The notes under the pieces were generated by a model. The model saw only the letters and a program-made list of their open reading frames with translations, was not told where the DNA came from and did no database searches. The translations under genes and the position numbers were made by a program. Of a stretch of 64,000 nucleotides of DNA, positions 1 to 11,387 are shown piece by piece. Position 1 is the stretch's first letter; every line of letters begins with the position of its first letter. The DNA lies in contig OY992540.1 of the NCBI GenBank assembly GCA_963921195.1, positions 195,394,692 to 195,458,691 of the forward strand. The letters run 5' to 3'. This DNA is from Pegoplata infirma (taxonomy: Eukaryota; Arthropoda; Insecta; Diptera; Anthomyiidae).

Positions 1-336
1 TTTCGTTTTTCTTAAGTAGAACATATGAGAATTGCGAAGGAGGCTACACAAGAAATTTCTTATATTTTAAGGAAAAATTAGTCAAAAAATAACAATTTTT
101 TTTTAATTTTTAACTATTTTCACAAGTATTTTTAAAAAATCGGAAAAAAATGTTGGATATTGTAGATTGGATGTATAAGTACCTGTTAAAATCAGAAAAA
201 TACGTTTTTCATAATTAGTAGCTTTTTTTTTTTTTTAGGTGCCAAATTTAAAAAAAAAATACCAAAAAAATATGGTAAAATTATCAAAAAAATGGTAAAA
301 ATACAAAAAAAAAAAAACTAGAACAATTATATTAGC

Positions 337-454
337 TGGATTTTTGCTAACGTGTATAAATTATCCCAAACAAATTTGACGTTTTTTAACTATATACGGC
401 AAATTTATGTCAAATTTGTATGGGATAATTTATACACGTTAGCAAAAAAATCCA
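337..454. mobile_element. Small palindromic MITE
   Basis: TGGATTTTTGCTAACGTGTA at the left is mirrored by TACACGTTAGCAAAAAAATCCA at the right. The arms continue through ATAAATTATCCCA with a central ATATACGGC region, giving a 118-bp near-perfect hairpin. No TSD could be defined. Confidence 0.65.
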
Positions 455-559
455 CCTATTGTAGAAACACATAAAAATTGTGGTATTTTACTTAACGCAA
501 ATTACCAAAAAATGGTGTAAAAATTAAATTTTTTGCTAAAGCTTTAAATTATTTGAAAA

Positions 560-933
560 ATTTTTGTGTCCGGAACTTAAAACTGAAAACCTTGTAAACG
601 AAATTAAAAAAAATTTTGTAATAAAACATTTTTTTGGTAGAAAGACTTAATAACATCAAGTAAAATTTTGTTGTACAATTACAGTTTTCTTGTGTAAAAA
701 AACTAAACACCTTGTAATATTTTTTTAATTTGTAAAATAATTCACTTTTTTTGTAAATTTACCTAAAAAATTTGTAAAATAAATTTACCAACGTATAATA
801 GTAAAATTACAAAGCAAACTGTAGTTTTCGTTTTATTAAATATACAACAATTTGTGTAAAAAGACAAAAATATTAGTAAAACAGAATTACAAGACCTTTT
901 ACTTGTAATTTTACAAACTTTTTTTTTTGAGTG
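560..933. mobile_element. Terminal part of a CACTC-ended, TTGTAAAATTAC-rich element
   Basis: The right end (reverse complement CACTCAAAAAAAAAAGTTTG) is followed by CA and then by foldback-arm sequence that is continuous in the homologous arm near 42900. It therefore appears inserted at a CA. The other end was not found in the window. A related end, CACTAAAAAAAAAACTTG, lies at 41123. Confidence 0.4.
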
Positions 934-1737
934 CACCGTTGGACCGGTAGAAGCTGGGGGCTGCCTTGAAAATTAGAGATAGAGGCTAGGTGTGTTCAGA
1001 GAAAATGTTTGGACTCAAAAAATATTGTGGGTCGGTCATACATTTTGTTGCTCTAAGGCCACTATTAGGGCAGTTAGAGCGGTTTGAGGAAATTTTAAAA
1101 AATATCGTTGTGTGTGGGAGCCCCCTTAGAAATTGGAGGTAGGGTATTAGTTTGTTCCAAAGAAATGTTAAGACGTAAAAACTAACGGGGTCGGTCTTAT
1201 AAATGACCCCTCTATGACGCACCATTGGAGCAGTAGAAATGATTTTAAGATTGGAAAATTACAATAAAATTTTTTCAAAAAATTTTAAAAAATAGTAATA
1301 ATCGTTATCCCACGATCCTCCTGGACAAAAATTTGTTGAATCGATAGAAGTTTTACACAAAAAAATTTCAAAAAATCGAAGAGTACAAACATTTTCAAAA
1401 ATGAGATTTAAATTTTAAAACTTAAAAATCGCATACTAGAGCGCTTTTAAGAATTTATTGGATTTTTTTTTTTAAAGTACGTAAAAAACAAAAATTTTTT
1501 GAAAAAAAAAAAATGTTTAATTTGGACCATTATTGAAGAAGTTATGAGTAAAAGAAGTTTGAGTAAAGGAACAAACTACCAATTTTTAAAAATTTTGATA
1601 TCTTTTGAACGGGTCATCAAAAAAATCTGAAAATTTACCACGAAGGAGTTTTCGAAGGGTACTAAAAACTGTAAACAAATTGGGAAAATCTAAAAGAAAA
1701 AAAATTTCAAAGTGTCTGATTTGACATGGAATGCCCC
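934..1737. mobile_element. Single arm of the GGGGCATTCC foldback family
   Basis: It is collinear with the right arm of the complete element at 41678-43734, from CACCGTTGGACCGG through the shared GGGTCGGTC and GACATGGAATGCCCC end. Its outer end abuts a HINE fragment at the same ATAT position as the 43734 end. Confidence 0.75.
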
Positions 1738-1837
1738 ATATGCTTTATGGGGTCTCAGACCGATTATTCGATGAGTTACAAACGGAATGACAAAATTATA
1801 TATACCCTCTATCACTAATTGTAAGTGAAGGGTATAA
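1738..1837 (-). mobile_element. HINE-A 5' fragment
   Basis: On the minus strand it reads GAGGGTATATATAATTTTGT, CGTTTGTAACTCATCG and GAGACCCCATAAAGCATAT, the first ~100 bp of HINE-A. It is cut at the TATAT site by the foldback arm. Confidence 0.7.
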
Positions 1838-4084
1838 AAATTGATTTATCAATACTTTGGAATTTGACAAGGATAATCTCCGATTTGAATGAAATGAAAA
1901 ACAGTTTTGCCTCATTTTTGGTCGATTTTTGTGTTTTTTTTTACCCTTATGTCCAAATAAAACACAGAAAATATGTTATCGTTTAAAAAAAAACTAGGGT
2001 CAGTGGTACGTTTTTTGGTACGTTTTAAAAAGTACCGAATTTTTTGAACTTATGTTAACAGTTGAAAAGATACTTAAAAAATGATTTTTTAAAAATAATT
2101 AAATCTGAAAATTTTTTGCACTCGGAAAATTTTTTTTAGAATTTGAGAATTATTCTATTCAGACAAATCTGTCAGCCTCTAAAAATGTATTATACAGAAA
2201 AATATGAGACAGTTTTCGTATGTGTAATGAATTCACAAATTTGTTAGGATCATTAGAGGTACTTTTATTGGTGCATTATACTGGTACCTTTTTTTGTACT
2301 TTTAAGAACCAAATTTTAGAAGCATTCATATAAAAAGAATTTTTATATAGAAAAATTTCTCAGAATTTGAGAAACCACAAACAAATATGTTATCGTTAAA
2401 AAATAAAAATTTTAGGATTGTTGGAGGTGCATTTTGCTGGTACCTTTTTTAGTACTTTTTCAAAAGTACCAAATTTTTGGTACCTTTTAAATTTTTTTGA
2501 GGAAAAATTTCCCAAAGTCTATGAATTTTCAGAAATATCAAATTTTTATTGACCGTTTGCTCAATTATAGAAATAACTGTACTCATATGTAGTGAAGTAT
2601 ATGCCAATAAGGTGGTAATTTAATTTTTGTTTTTATTTTATATATCAAAAAATGCCAAATGATCATTTAATAGTTTTTTTTTTCCAACATATTATTCCTT
2701 TTTGTTTTAGCCTTATATGTCCATTATGGTTAAGTAAGAATTTTTTAAAAAAATATTTTTTTAGCTTTTCTTTATTTTTAACAATTTAAACTGTTAAAGA
2801 GATACGATATTTATTAAAAAAAAAAGTTTTGCTTTTAAGATTTTAGATAAATTAAATATTTTTTTTTATTATAAAAAAATTTTTGCATAATGGGGAATAG
2901 TAAAATTTAAATTTATGTTTAAATTTAAATATCATGGGATAAATATTTCTTTGGAATATTTTTTTTTATCTTTCACGAAAAAAAAATTGCATACTTAAGA
3001 AAATTATAGCTAACCCTTGAAAATGTTGTTAAAAGAAAAATAATAAAAAAGTAAAAAAAATCATGAAATGTATTGAAAAGTTACTTTCAATGTGATTTTT
3101 TAAACCAGATTTTTTTTGCTTTGCCTGAATATAAATGTCTGTTTTTTGTATTTAATTAAGGCTTATTTTGATGTCGAGAAGTTTTTTTTTTTTAGTTTAA
3201 CAGAAAAAATGATTTCAACATACAATTAACCCTTTGCATCCAAAAAAAAAAAATATACAAAGTTTTGTATTTTTTTAATGGTTGTTTGTTAATTCGGTAA
3301 AAACTGAATTGACAAACGTGACATACGGATTTTTTTTTTGTTTTTGCTGTTTTAGCTTTTTATCAAAACTTTCGTGGGTATTTATTTTCTTTAGCAGATT
3401 TTTAGCCTTTTTCTTTGTGCTTATTTTTTTTTTGCCAAGTTTTAGTTATTTTTTTCGATCCCCATACTAAGATTTAGTTAGTATGTAGTATGTTTTAGTA
3501 ACTATAGCGTTTCCCAATATTTTATTTTTAATAGAAAATTCTATAAATATAATCCGAATTAAAAATATCCTCCACCATTTTCTGGTCATTACCTTAAAAT
3601 TCCTGAGTTTTTCTGAATTTTTCATACTTTATTTTAAATTTTGGACTTTGTTTCACTCTACAGTATTTTTCTCGATTATTCTTATTTTTTCAAAAGTTAT
3701 TAATTTTTCCTATTTTTTGTGAATTGTCGTATATTTTTTTATTTTTTCTAATTTTTCTGATGTTTGTTGGAATTTTTCAGAAAATTTTCGATTTTACCAA
3801 CATTTCACTAAATTTTTCTGAAATTGTTTATTTTTTCTGACTTATTTTGCATTCATTTCTAAATTTTTAAATGCTTTCTAAAACTTACTTCATTTTCTGA
3901 ATTTACCAGAATTTTTTCAGATGTTTTTTAGTTTTTACTGTATTTTTCAACATATTTTCGATTACACATATTTTCGATCCTTATATTTTCGATTACTATT
4001 TTAGTTCGAGGCCCAAGAATTTTATTTATGATATTCTCATAAAAGATTATTTATTTATTGTTTAAAAAAAGTTACTCATCTCAT
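1838..4084. other. AT-rich region with GTACC-type repeats; no gene seen
   Basis: Degenerate GGTACC/GTACTTTTT motifs recur near 2010-2045, 2255-2310 and 2420-2490. A T-rich tract with repeated CTGAATTTTT-like words runs about 3590-3980. An isolated TTAACCCTTTGCATCC (3226) resembles a piggyBac-type end but has no partner. ORFs here are low-complexity F/L-rich strings. Confidence 0.5.
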
Positions 4085-4205
4085 ATTTTCGTACGAATCT
4101 GATTCACCCTTATTCCCCTTCTTGTAGTCCCCATACAAACCATCCTCCCGATATACAAAATTTATAAAAGTTGGAAATATTTGATTAAAGTTTTATCCCG
4201 AAATT
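4085..4205 (+). mobile_element. HINE-B fragment
   Basis: GTAGTCCCCATACAAACCAT and the CTCCCGATAT / GGAAATATTTGAT words match the internal part of HINE-B at 36447-36540. Confidence 0.45.
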
Positions 4206-4312
4206 ATGTTTTTAAATTTTTGGACTTTATTTTCTGAATTTATATCTGATTTTTTATTTAGTTCGGTTTGAGTCCATATTTATTATTTCTAAGAATTATA
4301 ATTGTTGTTGTA

Positions 4313-6123
4313 CACAGAAAAAAATAAAAAAAATATTTGAGTAAATTTTTAATACTATTGAGTAAAAAATTACTCAATTATGCACCAGTAAACGATTTAA
4401 TAGTATTGAGTAAATTTTTAATAAAAATTTATTAAATGTTTGAAAAAAAATTTGAGTAAATTTTTAATTGACACAATTAACAGTTTAATCAAAATTTATC
4501 TATTTATTTTTTTTAAAAGTTTAAAAAAGTTTTAAATTTTTTTACAAAAAAAAACAAAAAACTTGTTTTTTCAAACCTTACCAAACACATTTATGTCTCA
4601 AAAACATAGGAAAATTTTATATAGACGATTACAAACTTTTATATGGGTGAAATCAAAAAATGTCAGTGTTTTTGAGCCAAAATTGTACAAACAAAAAATT
4701 TTAATTTTTGGTATTTTTTTTTATTAAAATCTATATGTTACATCACTACTAATATGACTATAAAAGATCTCTTCTACAAACTGTTTCAAACAAATTTTAT
4801 CGACATTTTTATGATTTTTTTGGTGACGGAGTTTATATTCACCTTAGAAAAATACATTAAATTTTTGGAATTTTCTTTGAAAACATTTTATTGTAATTTA
4901 AAACACTTATTTATGTAATTGCTAGCAATTTTTGTAATTAGGATTTTTTTCTGGTTTTTGTTATTAAAGATTTTACAATTATTTTTTATTTTAATAGGAT
5001 TTTTCTAAGGAAATGTAAAATAAATTTATTATTATTTCTGTTAAAATAAGTTTTTTTACTTTTTTGAACGACTAGTGTTAATATTTGCGTCGGTTTTAAC
5101 AACTTCATAAGGTTTTTTAATGCAATCTGAAAAAAAAAAAAAAAGTACAGAGACGGAGTTTACATTTCATCACTTTTTAGCCTTTTTTTCGAAAACTATT
5201 TGTCGGAAATTGGTTTCCGAAAAAAAATCATTAGATGTCAACTAGATACGTCAAAATATGACGATATTTCAGATGCACGCTAAGTAGTTTTGTTGTAAAC
5301 GTGGAGACGGAGTTTACAGCATTTTTCGATTTTTCATTTATGATTTAGCTTTTCATACAGGGAAATTAATATGCAGGGAGCAAACTTGAAACCAATAATG
5401 CAAAATGATACTTTATAGCCTCGCGTTTAATAAATGGGGCAATAACCTATTATTTTTCTAAACACAATACGTCAAAAACAACAAAATTGTCAGGTTTCAT
5501 AATGTCTAAAAAAAAGAGTCGAAAAATCGTTACACAATTGAAGCCGTGTTTGTATGGGTAAAAGAGATAGTTATGACTATACAAAAATATTTTTTAAGAA
5601 CGTCAACATGCCCTCTTTAAAAATGTAGTCAATTATTATGAGTTTGGGTTATTGGTTTTTAAGATATAACCGGTTAAAGTTTAAAAATTGAAAATGTTAC
5701 TGGCGACGGAGTTTACATTTGGCCTACAAAAATGAAAATAACTTGTTTAAAATAGCTTACTAGTATCCGGATTGTTGTTGGTTATGTAGAACTCCAATTT
5801 ATGCGACGTTGTACATTAAAAAATATGCGAATACTTTAACCCATGTATGAGATATTACACGATTACATGGTTTGGTTGACATTTTTTGATTTCACCCATA
5901 TACATACACAAAAAATTATAAACTAAACGAGAATTCAAAAAACTATGAGAGTTAAAAAAAAAAATTAAAAAACTATTAAATTTGTATTAAATTATTTACT
6001 TAAATTGTTTTCAAAACTTCTAAGTAAATTTTTAATTGCGTCAATTAAAAAATTACTCAATTTTTGTTTTTAAATTTAAACAAGTGATTACTCAAATTTG
6101 TTTCCTCCATATTTTTTTCTGTG
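4313..6123. mobile_element. TA-flanked TIR element, CACAGAAAAAAAT ends
   Basis: Left end CACAGAAAAAAATAAAAA, right end (reverse complement) CACAGAAAAAAATATGGAG, each flanked by TA (4311-4312, 6124-6125). Both subterminal regions carry TTTGAGTAA/ATTACTCAA words. Inside, GACGGAGTTTAyAt recurs at 4825, 5152, 5306 and 5705. No transposase ORF is present, so the copy is non-autonomous. Confidence 0.65.
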
Positions 6124-6174
6124 TACAATATGAAAATTAAAAAAAAAAAAAAAACAAATAACAACAGAGGCTAA

Positions 6175-6750
6175 CAAGGGAAGTCTCCCTGGTGTTACCC
6201 TTCGATATTCATGAAATTTGGATATGTTGTTAGGAACGAAAATTAATTCGACACGTATTTTTTTTTTGCGGCCCAAACTCATTTTTAGAGGGGTCGATTT
6301 GTATGGGGGGAAATTGACCTTTTTCAGTTTTTTAGGATTTACGATTTTAAGTGGTATCATGAGAAAGGTATTAAAAATACCTATCTCATGGTGCTAACAA
6401 CGGGCCAAAGAAGTTAATATTTTTCAACTTATTAACAAAAATGTCCTAAAATTTTGGTATTTTACTCAATATGACGAAAAGTTGTGCATGTTTGGACACG
6501 TTCTTAGCACACGTAGATAGGTTTTCCAAAGACCTTTCATTTGGTATGCAACATGACTAGGTTTCTTTGCATAATACAGGAGATAAACGAAAAAAACTGA
6601 AAAATGACCTTGTCTTCCCCGCCCCTTTTTACCCCCTAAATATGAATTTGGGCCGCTGAGCAAAAATACGTGTCCCCTTATTTTTTCTGATCTACAAAAT
6701 AAAACCAATTCCATAAAGATCCGCGTGTGACACTAGGGAGACTTCCCTTG
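6175..6750. mobile_element. TAA-flanked MITE, CAAGGGAAGTCTCCC ends
   Basis: CAAGGGAAGTCTCCCTGGTGT at the left and ACACTAGGGAGACTTCCCTTG at the right form a ~21-bp TIR with one or two mismatches. TAA flanks both ends (6172-6174, 6751-6753). A 3-bp TAA duplication is a PIF/Harbinger hallmark; that assignment is inference. Confidence 0.7.
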
Positions 6751-6753
6751 TAA

Positions 6754-7170
6754 GTGGAGATAACGATAGCTTTCGAAAGATGACACGCTTCCATCATCAG
6801 CCTTTCTGAATTAACTTACGTTTTTCTAATTTGTCCACAACTTAGTAGAACTTAGCAGAACTTTCTTAAATTTTTTGAGTTTTTCAGATTTTTTATTTTT
6901 TTGGTGCATTTTTCTGACTTTCCGGATTTTTTTCTGAATTTTTCAGAATTTTATCAGATTTTTTTTCTTTTCGCAATTGTTTAGATTTTTGTAAATTTTT
7001 TGTGAACTTTTCAACATTTTTCCGAATTATTCTTATTTTTTTTTTATAATTTTTTTTTAAATAGGTCGAAATGGCGATATTTTCCTACGTTCAAGAAGTT
7101 TTTTTAAAAAGAAATCTCAAAATTTCTTTATTTCGACCCTTTGGTAGAGTTTTCATGGAACTTTCAATTT
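6754..7170. other. T-rich tract, no gene seen
   Basis: Repeated CTGAATTTTT / TTTTTCAGA words (6840-7040), the same composition as tracts flanking HINEs elsewhere in the window. Confidence 0.4.
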
Positions 7171-8110
7171 ACCCTCCACATACAATTAGTGGCTGAGGGT
7201 ATATGAGGCACTCCACACCAAATGTCCAGCGAAAAAAACACGTGTACCATAAACTCCTGAATAGGTTGTATGGATAGCCCTATATGGAACTTAGAAAATT
7301 GCGTTTTTGGTTTTTCAATTTTTCAAAATTTAGGAGGCGTGGTCAAATATTGGAAAAATGGTAAAATTTGTGGCGAGTTGCCTTGATTAAATATTTATCA
7401 CATTAAAACGGAATGCACCACAATCTCAAAAAGTAATATTTATGCAATTGATATTACTCATTCGCAACGTTAAATCAAGAAAATACAAGCAAATTACAAA
7501 ATTGTTATGAAATTCAAAGTTCAAATGCGATTTTCTCCAAAAAAACGAAGAACGTGTTTCTGAATTTTTTTGTGTGGATGGACAAACATCTAAACTTTAA
7601 AAAAAAAAAAAAATAAAAAAGAAAAAAAAAGTGGCATGTTTTTTAATAAATTGACATTTTTAAAATATGGAAAATTTCAGAACGGGTTCTGAAAATTTTC
7701 CAAAAAAAAAATTTTAATCGATAGCCCATACAAAACTATATAAGAATTTAAATTTTTGAGATTGTGGTGCATTCCGTTTTAATGTGATATATATTTAATC
7801 AAGGCAACTCGCCACAAATATGACCATTTTTCCAATATTTGACCACGCCTTCTAAGCCCAGTTTTTGAAAATTAGAAAAACCAAAAACGCAATTTTCTTA
7901 GTTCCATATAGGGCTATCCAAACAACCTATTCAGAAATTTTCGGGCCACATGTTTTTCTGTAGCGGGACATTTGGTGTGGAATGCCTCATATATAAGTTT
8001 ATCATTCCATTGTAACTCATCGAAATATCGCTCTGGGACCCCATACAGTGCATAGAATTGATTTGTGATTCTATGACATTCTAGCGATGTCTGTCTGTTG
8101 AAATGGCGAT
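7171..8110 (+). mobile_element. HINE-A copy interrupted by a foldback element
   Basis: The 5' part GTGGCTGAGGGTATAT stops at 7204 and resumes at 7989 as ATATATAAGTTTATCATTCC, then GGGACCCCATACAGTGCATA and CTAGCGATGTCTGTCTG. The 3' end is not recognisable. Confidence 0.7.
7205..7988. mobile_element. 784-bp foldback element with ATAT duplication
   Basis: Two ~230-bp inverted arms (7205-7436 and 7757-7988) flank a ~320-bp centre. The tips are GAGGCACTCCACACC and, reversed, GAGGCATTCCACACC. The arms share the words CTATATGGAACT, GTGGTCAAATATTGG and TTGTGGCGAGTTGCC. It sits in the HINE-A sequence GGGTATATATAAG with a 4-bp ATAT duplication. Confidence 0.8.
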
Positions 8111-8299
8111 TACACTTAAAAAATTATGGCATTAACAGTTTGTATGTAGTTTATTTCAAAAGTTTTACGTTTTGTCGTTTTTAAAAGAAAACCCATTTGT
8201 TTAATGTTCGGTTTTTTTAAATGACTATTTCTGTTCTTTGTTTCAAAAATAACTACATAGAAAATAAAGACTTTCATTAGCATTCAATTTTTAAAGTCA

Positions 8300-8662
8300 C
8301 CCTAGTGAAAATATTTTGCTAATTTTACTAAATAGATCTAATTTGATCCGTAAAATGGTTGTATCAAATAATATCTAATTGTATTACTTTAGATCAAAAA
8401 ATATAAAAATTTATACAATTTGATCCTGAATTTGGTCAAATCTAATTATATCAAATTGATCTTATAATATCTATTTTTATACAATTTGAGGAGCAAACCC
8501 AAAATACGAATGTAATCATATATGGAGCAATATCTAACCATGTAAAGTGGATTAACCGTATCAAAATGATAGATATAATTTTATATAAATTTTTACGGAA
8601 GCATATTAACTCATATAAGATTGTATCATGTATATGATTATATCAGAAAATTTTTACTCGGG
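8300..8662. mobile_element. CCC...GGG MITE with CA duplication
   Basis: Left end CCCTAGTGAAAATATTTTGC, right end reversed CCCGAGTAAAAATTTTCTG, flanked by CA on both sides (298-299 and 663-664 of the 8-kb block). The body is rich in GATC/ATATGAT words. The end resembles the MITE at 24951-25254. Confidence 0.5.
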
Positions 8663-9084
8663 CATTTATCATTGTTCTATAAAAATAAGTGATAATTCTT
8701 TAATTTTTAATGATTTGTGTACGTTATTTTTTAATGTTCAATGTTATTTATTTTAGAAAATTTTATTAATAGTAAAAAAAAATGATATTTGTTAAAACAA
8801 ATGAATTATTACTGGGATTGTTTTCAATTGTTGATCACTTGTTTTAAATGTATTACCATGATAGTGTTTTTAGGCTGGTGTCCAATTTTAAAAAAGTTGC
8901 AGGACGCCACCTCAGTTTGACTATATAAGCTAACAATTAACGAAAAAGAAAATGAGAATTACTATTTTCATTTTCTTAAAACCAAACATTTTAGTAACTT
9001 GGGTTTGTAACTCGGATAATAATTCACCTCGTGGTGAATAAAACCGTTTTTCACCAGCTGGTGAATAAAAAGTAACATAATTAT
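8663..9084. other. AT-rich spacer with two TTCACC palindromes
   Basis: TTCACCTCGTGGTGAA (9023-9038) and TTCACCAGCTGGTGAA (9050-9065) lie 27 bp apart. Otherwise no structure was seen. Confidence 0.5.
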
Positions 9085-9330
9085 TTTTCAACAAAAAGTT
9101 TTTTTTTTCATCAAATCTTTTTTTTTCATAAATTTTTTTTTTTCGTAAATTTTTTTTTTTTCATCAAATTTTTTTTTTTCATTAAATTTTTTTTGTCAAC
9201 AAATTTTTTGTTTTTCGTCAATTTTTTTTCCATATTTTTTTTTTTTCAATCAATTTTTTTTTTTTCATCAAAAATTTTTTTTTCATCAATTTTTTTTGTT
9301 TATTAATTTTTTTTTTTAATATTTTTTAAT
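9085..9330. repeat. TTTTTTTTCATCAAA-type low-complexity repeat
   Basis: About a dozen degenerate units of T-run plus CATCAAA/CATAAA/CGTAAA. The same repeat in the same orientation resumes at 11388, beyond the palindromic element. Confidence 0.6.
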
Positions 9331-9412
9331 AATAATATGTGTGTTGTTCGACCGTTTGTTGTAGTTTTAATTAAAATAATTAGTTAAGCTCAAAGTCTAA
9401 GTTGTTTAATAT

Positions 9413-10110
9413 TTTTATACCCTCCAACCACAGTATGGGGGTATACTCACTTTGTCATTCCGTTTGTAACGCATAAAACTATGGGTCGGGGACCCCATAA
9501 AGTATATATATTATTGATCTATGATCGATTCTAAGTCATTCTATGAATGTCCGTCCGTCCGTCCGTCCGTCCGTCCGTCCGTCCGTCTGTATAAAACACG
9601 ATTCAGTCCAAAATAAAAGAGCTAGACTGCTGAAAATTGGCACGAATGTGTCTCATGGTCATAGACCGGTCAAGTTCGGAAATGGGTAAAATCGGATCAG
9701 GGGAAAAAAAGTTCCACCGTTAAGAACTATAAAAACGCCTCAAAAAACGTATTTTTTTTTACATTTTTTTTTGCATTTTTGTTAAACAAATGAAATCTTT
9801 TTATGTCAGAAGGTGTTCAAAGTGCTGTACTTAGACCCCGGGGGCTATAAAATTTAGTTTTTTTGGCCCGCCCCCTTTTGTGGGCGTGGATTTAAAAAAA
9901 TCATAAAAATTATAAGTAAATGGTATTACTAAAGTTCAAAAAGCATAATAAATAAATTAGTCAACTTTTATCGCGATGGAGAACGTATTCCCAACCACCC
10001 CCACAGAGCCCTCCCTCCAAAAAAACGGCTCTGATTTTTTTTTATATATTTTAACATGTTGGAGGGTATCAAAGATTCGGCACAGCCGAATTTAACACTC
10101 TTACTTGTTT
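9413..10110 (+). mobile_element. HINE-A copy, complete
   Basis: 5' TTTATACCCTCCAACCAC, GGACCCCATAAAGTATATAT, then a (CCGT)n microsatellite at 9548-9588. The 3' end has the hairpin GATTCGGCACAGCCGAATTT followed by TTACTTGTTT at 10101. Head and tail match the Drosophila DINE-1/HINE layout (head TATACCC, 3' hairpin, CTTGTTT). It is directly abutted by the next copy. Confidence 0.8.
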
Positions 10111-11148
10111 TTATACCCTCCACTCTAGTGATAGAGGGTATATATAAGTTTGTCATTCCGTTTGTAACACCTCGAAATATTGGTCTAGGACCCCATAAAG
10201 TATATATATTCATGATCCTCGATCGATTTTAAGACGATCTAGCGATGTCCGTCCGTCCGTCCGTCCGTCCGTCCGTCCGTCCGTCCGTCCGTCCGTCTGT
10301 CCGTCTGTCTGTCTGTCTGTCTGTCTGTCTGTTGAAAACACGCTAACTTTTGAAAGACTTTACGGAGGCTCCTGAAGTTTGGCATATATGTTGGGCATTT
10401 ACCTGGTCAGGTTGGTATTGCAATCCAGCGAAATCGGTCCAGTGGTTCAAAAGTTATGAGCAAAAGACTGAATTTCGGCAAGGGTTTTTCGTGAATTTAT
10501 GAGATAAAAAGCACTATAACTTTCGAAAATCAATTCTGAGGATACTGAAGCTTGGCATATATATTTTTCGTTCCTCCAGCCTAGTTCGTATTGAATTTCA
10601 CCCAAATCGGTCCAGTGGTTCAAAAGTTATTAGCAAAACCGTGAATATCAGATTAGCTTCACCTTAAACTCACGTGGTGAAAACCCGTTAAACCTGTTTT
10701 ACAACCATTGGTAAGTCACAAAAATATTTTAAAACGTATTTTTGTCACTCAAAAATATTTTTATACCAAAACAAAAAAAAAATACACTCGAAAAAAATGT
10801 TACACTCAAAAAAAATTTTACACTCAAACAAAAAAATTAGTAAATTTTTTTTTAATGTAAAATTCAAAAAAAATTTTACACTCAAAAAAAAATTTACACT
10901 CAAAAAAAAAATGTTTTTTTTTTCAAAAATTACTAAAAAAATTTTACACTCAAAAAAAATTTTACACTCATAAAAATTTTTTTTTTTTTTTTTTTTAAAT
11001 TAAAAAAAAAAATTTTTACACAAAAAAAAATATTTCTAATCATAACTGTTATTTTTTCACGTTAGAAAATTTACTATCACTTAAAATTTTCATTGTGGAG
11101 GGTATTCATAGATTCGGCCAAGTCGAATTTAACTTTTCTACTTGTTAT
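10111..11148 (+). mobile_element. HINE-A copy, complete, tandem to the previous one
   Basis: 5' TTATACCCTCCACTCTAGTG, microsatellite (CCGT)n then (CTGT)n at 10246-10331, a low-complexity ACACTCAAAAAAAA tract at 10780-11040, and the 3' hairpin ATTCGGCCAAGTCGAAT followed by CTACTTGTT. Two conserved FRT-like words, GGTCCAGTGGTTCAAAAGTT, recur at about 10437 and 10608. Confidence 0.8.
10240..10332 (+). repeat. (CCGT)n to (CTGT)n microsatellite inside HINE-A
   Basis: About 16 CCGT units pass into about 7 CTGT units. A microsatellite at this position is a feature of DINE-1-like elements. Confidence 0.9.
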
Positions 11149-11288
11149 TTATTTAAATTATCACTATTTCGCTAACCTCTGGTTAGCATCATCAGGCATA
11201 ATAAGGAACAATAAAAAAACACGTAACACACTGTTTTACATTTAAAATTGCAATTTTACGTGTTTTTTATTATTGTTCCTTATTGTGC

Positions 11289-11317
11289 CTGATGATGCTA
11301 ACCAGAGGTTAGCGAAA
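11289..11317 (+). ncRNA. Hammerhead-ribozyme-like core (CTGATGA-stem II-GAAA)
   Basis: CTGATGA (11289-11295), T, stem II GCTAACC (297-303), loop AGA, GGTTAGC, GAAA (11314-11317). The mirror copy lies on the minus strand (11167-11195). A canonical U-H cleavage site beside stems I/III could not be placed: the base that would precede stem I is G. Activity is therefore doubtful. It may be a fossil of the hammerheads found in Penelope-like elements. Confidence 0.35.
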
Positions 11318-11387
11318 TATTGATAATTTAAATGAATAAAAAGATTATTAAACAACTTAGACCTTGAGCTTAACTAATTATTTTATT

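Larger units (their letters stand above)
9375..11382. mobile_element. Palindromic element with hammerhead-like core, split by two HINEs
   Basis: The left arm is 9375-9412 plus 11149-11217 and the right arm is 11253-11382. The outer arm word AATAATTAGTTAAGCTCAA at 9375 is mirrored by TTGAGCTTAACTAATTATT at the right. Removing 9413-11148 restores a continuous arm that matches the right arm. Each arm holds CTGATGA, a 7-bp GCTAACC/GGTTAGC stem and GAAA, on opposite strands. The loop is 11218-11252. Confidence 0.75.

Noticed and set aside
3226..3242. TTAACCCTTTGCATCC as a piggyBac-type end, and AAAGGGTTAA at 37768
   Set aside because: No matching opposite end at a sensible distance for either.
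11289..11317. Active self-cleaving hammerhead ribozyme
   Set aside because: The core is present, but the U-H cleavage position and a stem I closing next to it cannot be drawn from this copy, so only a hammerhead-like core is claimed.
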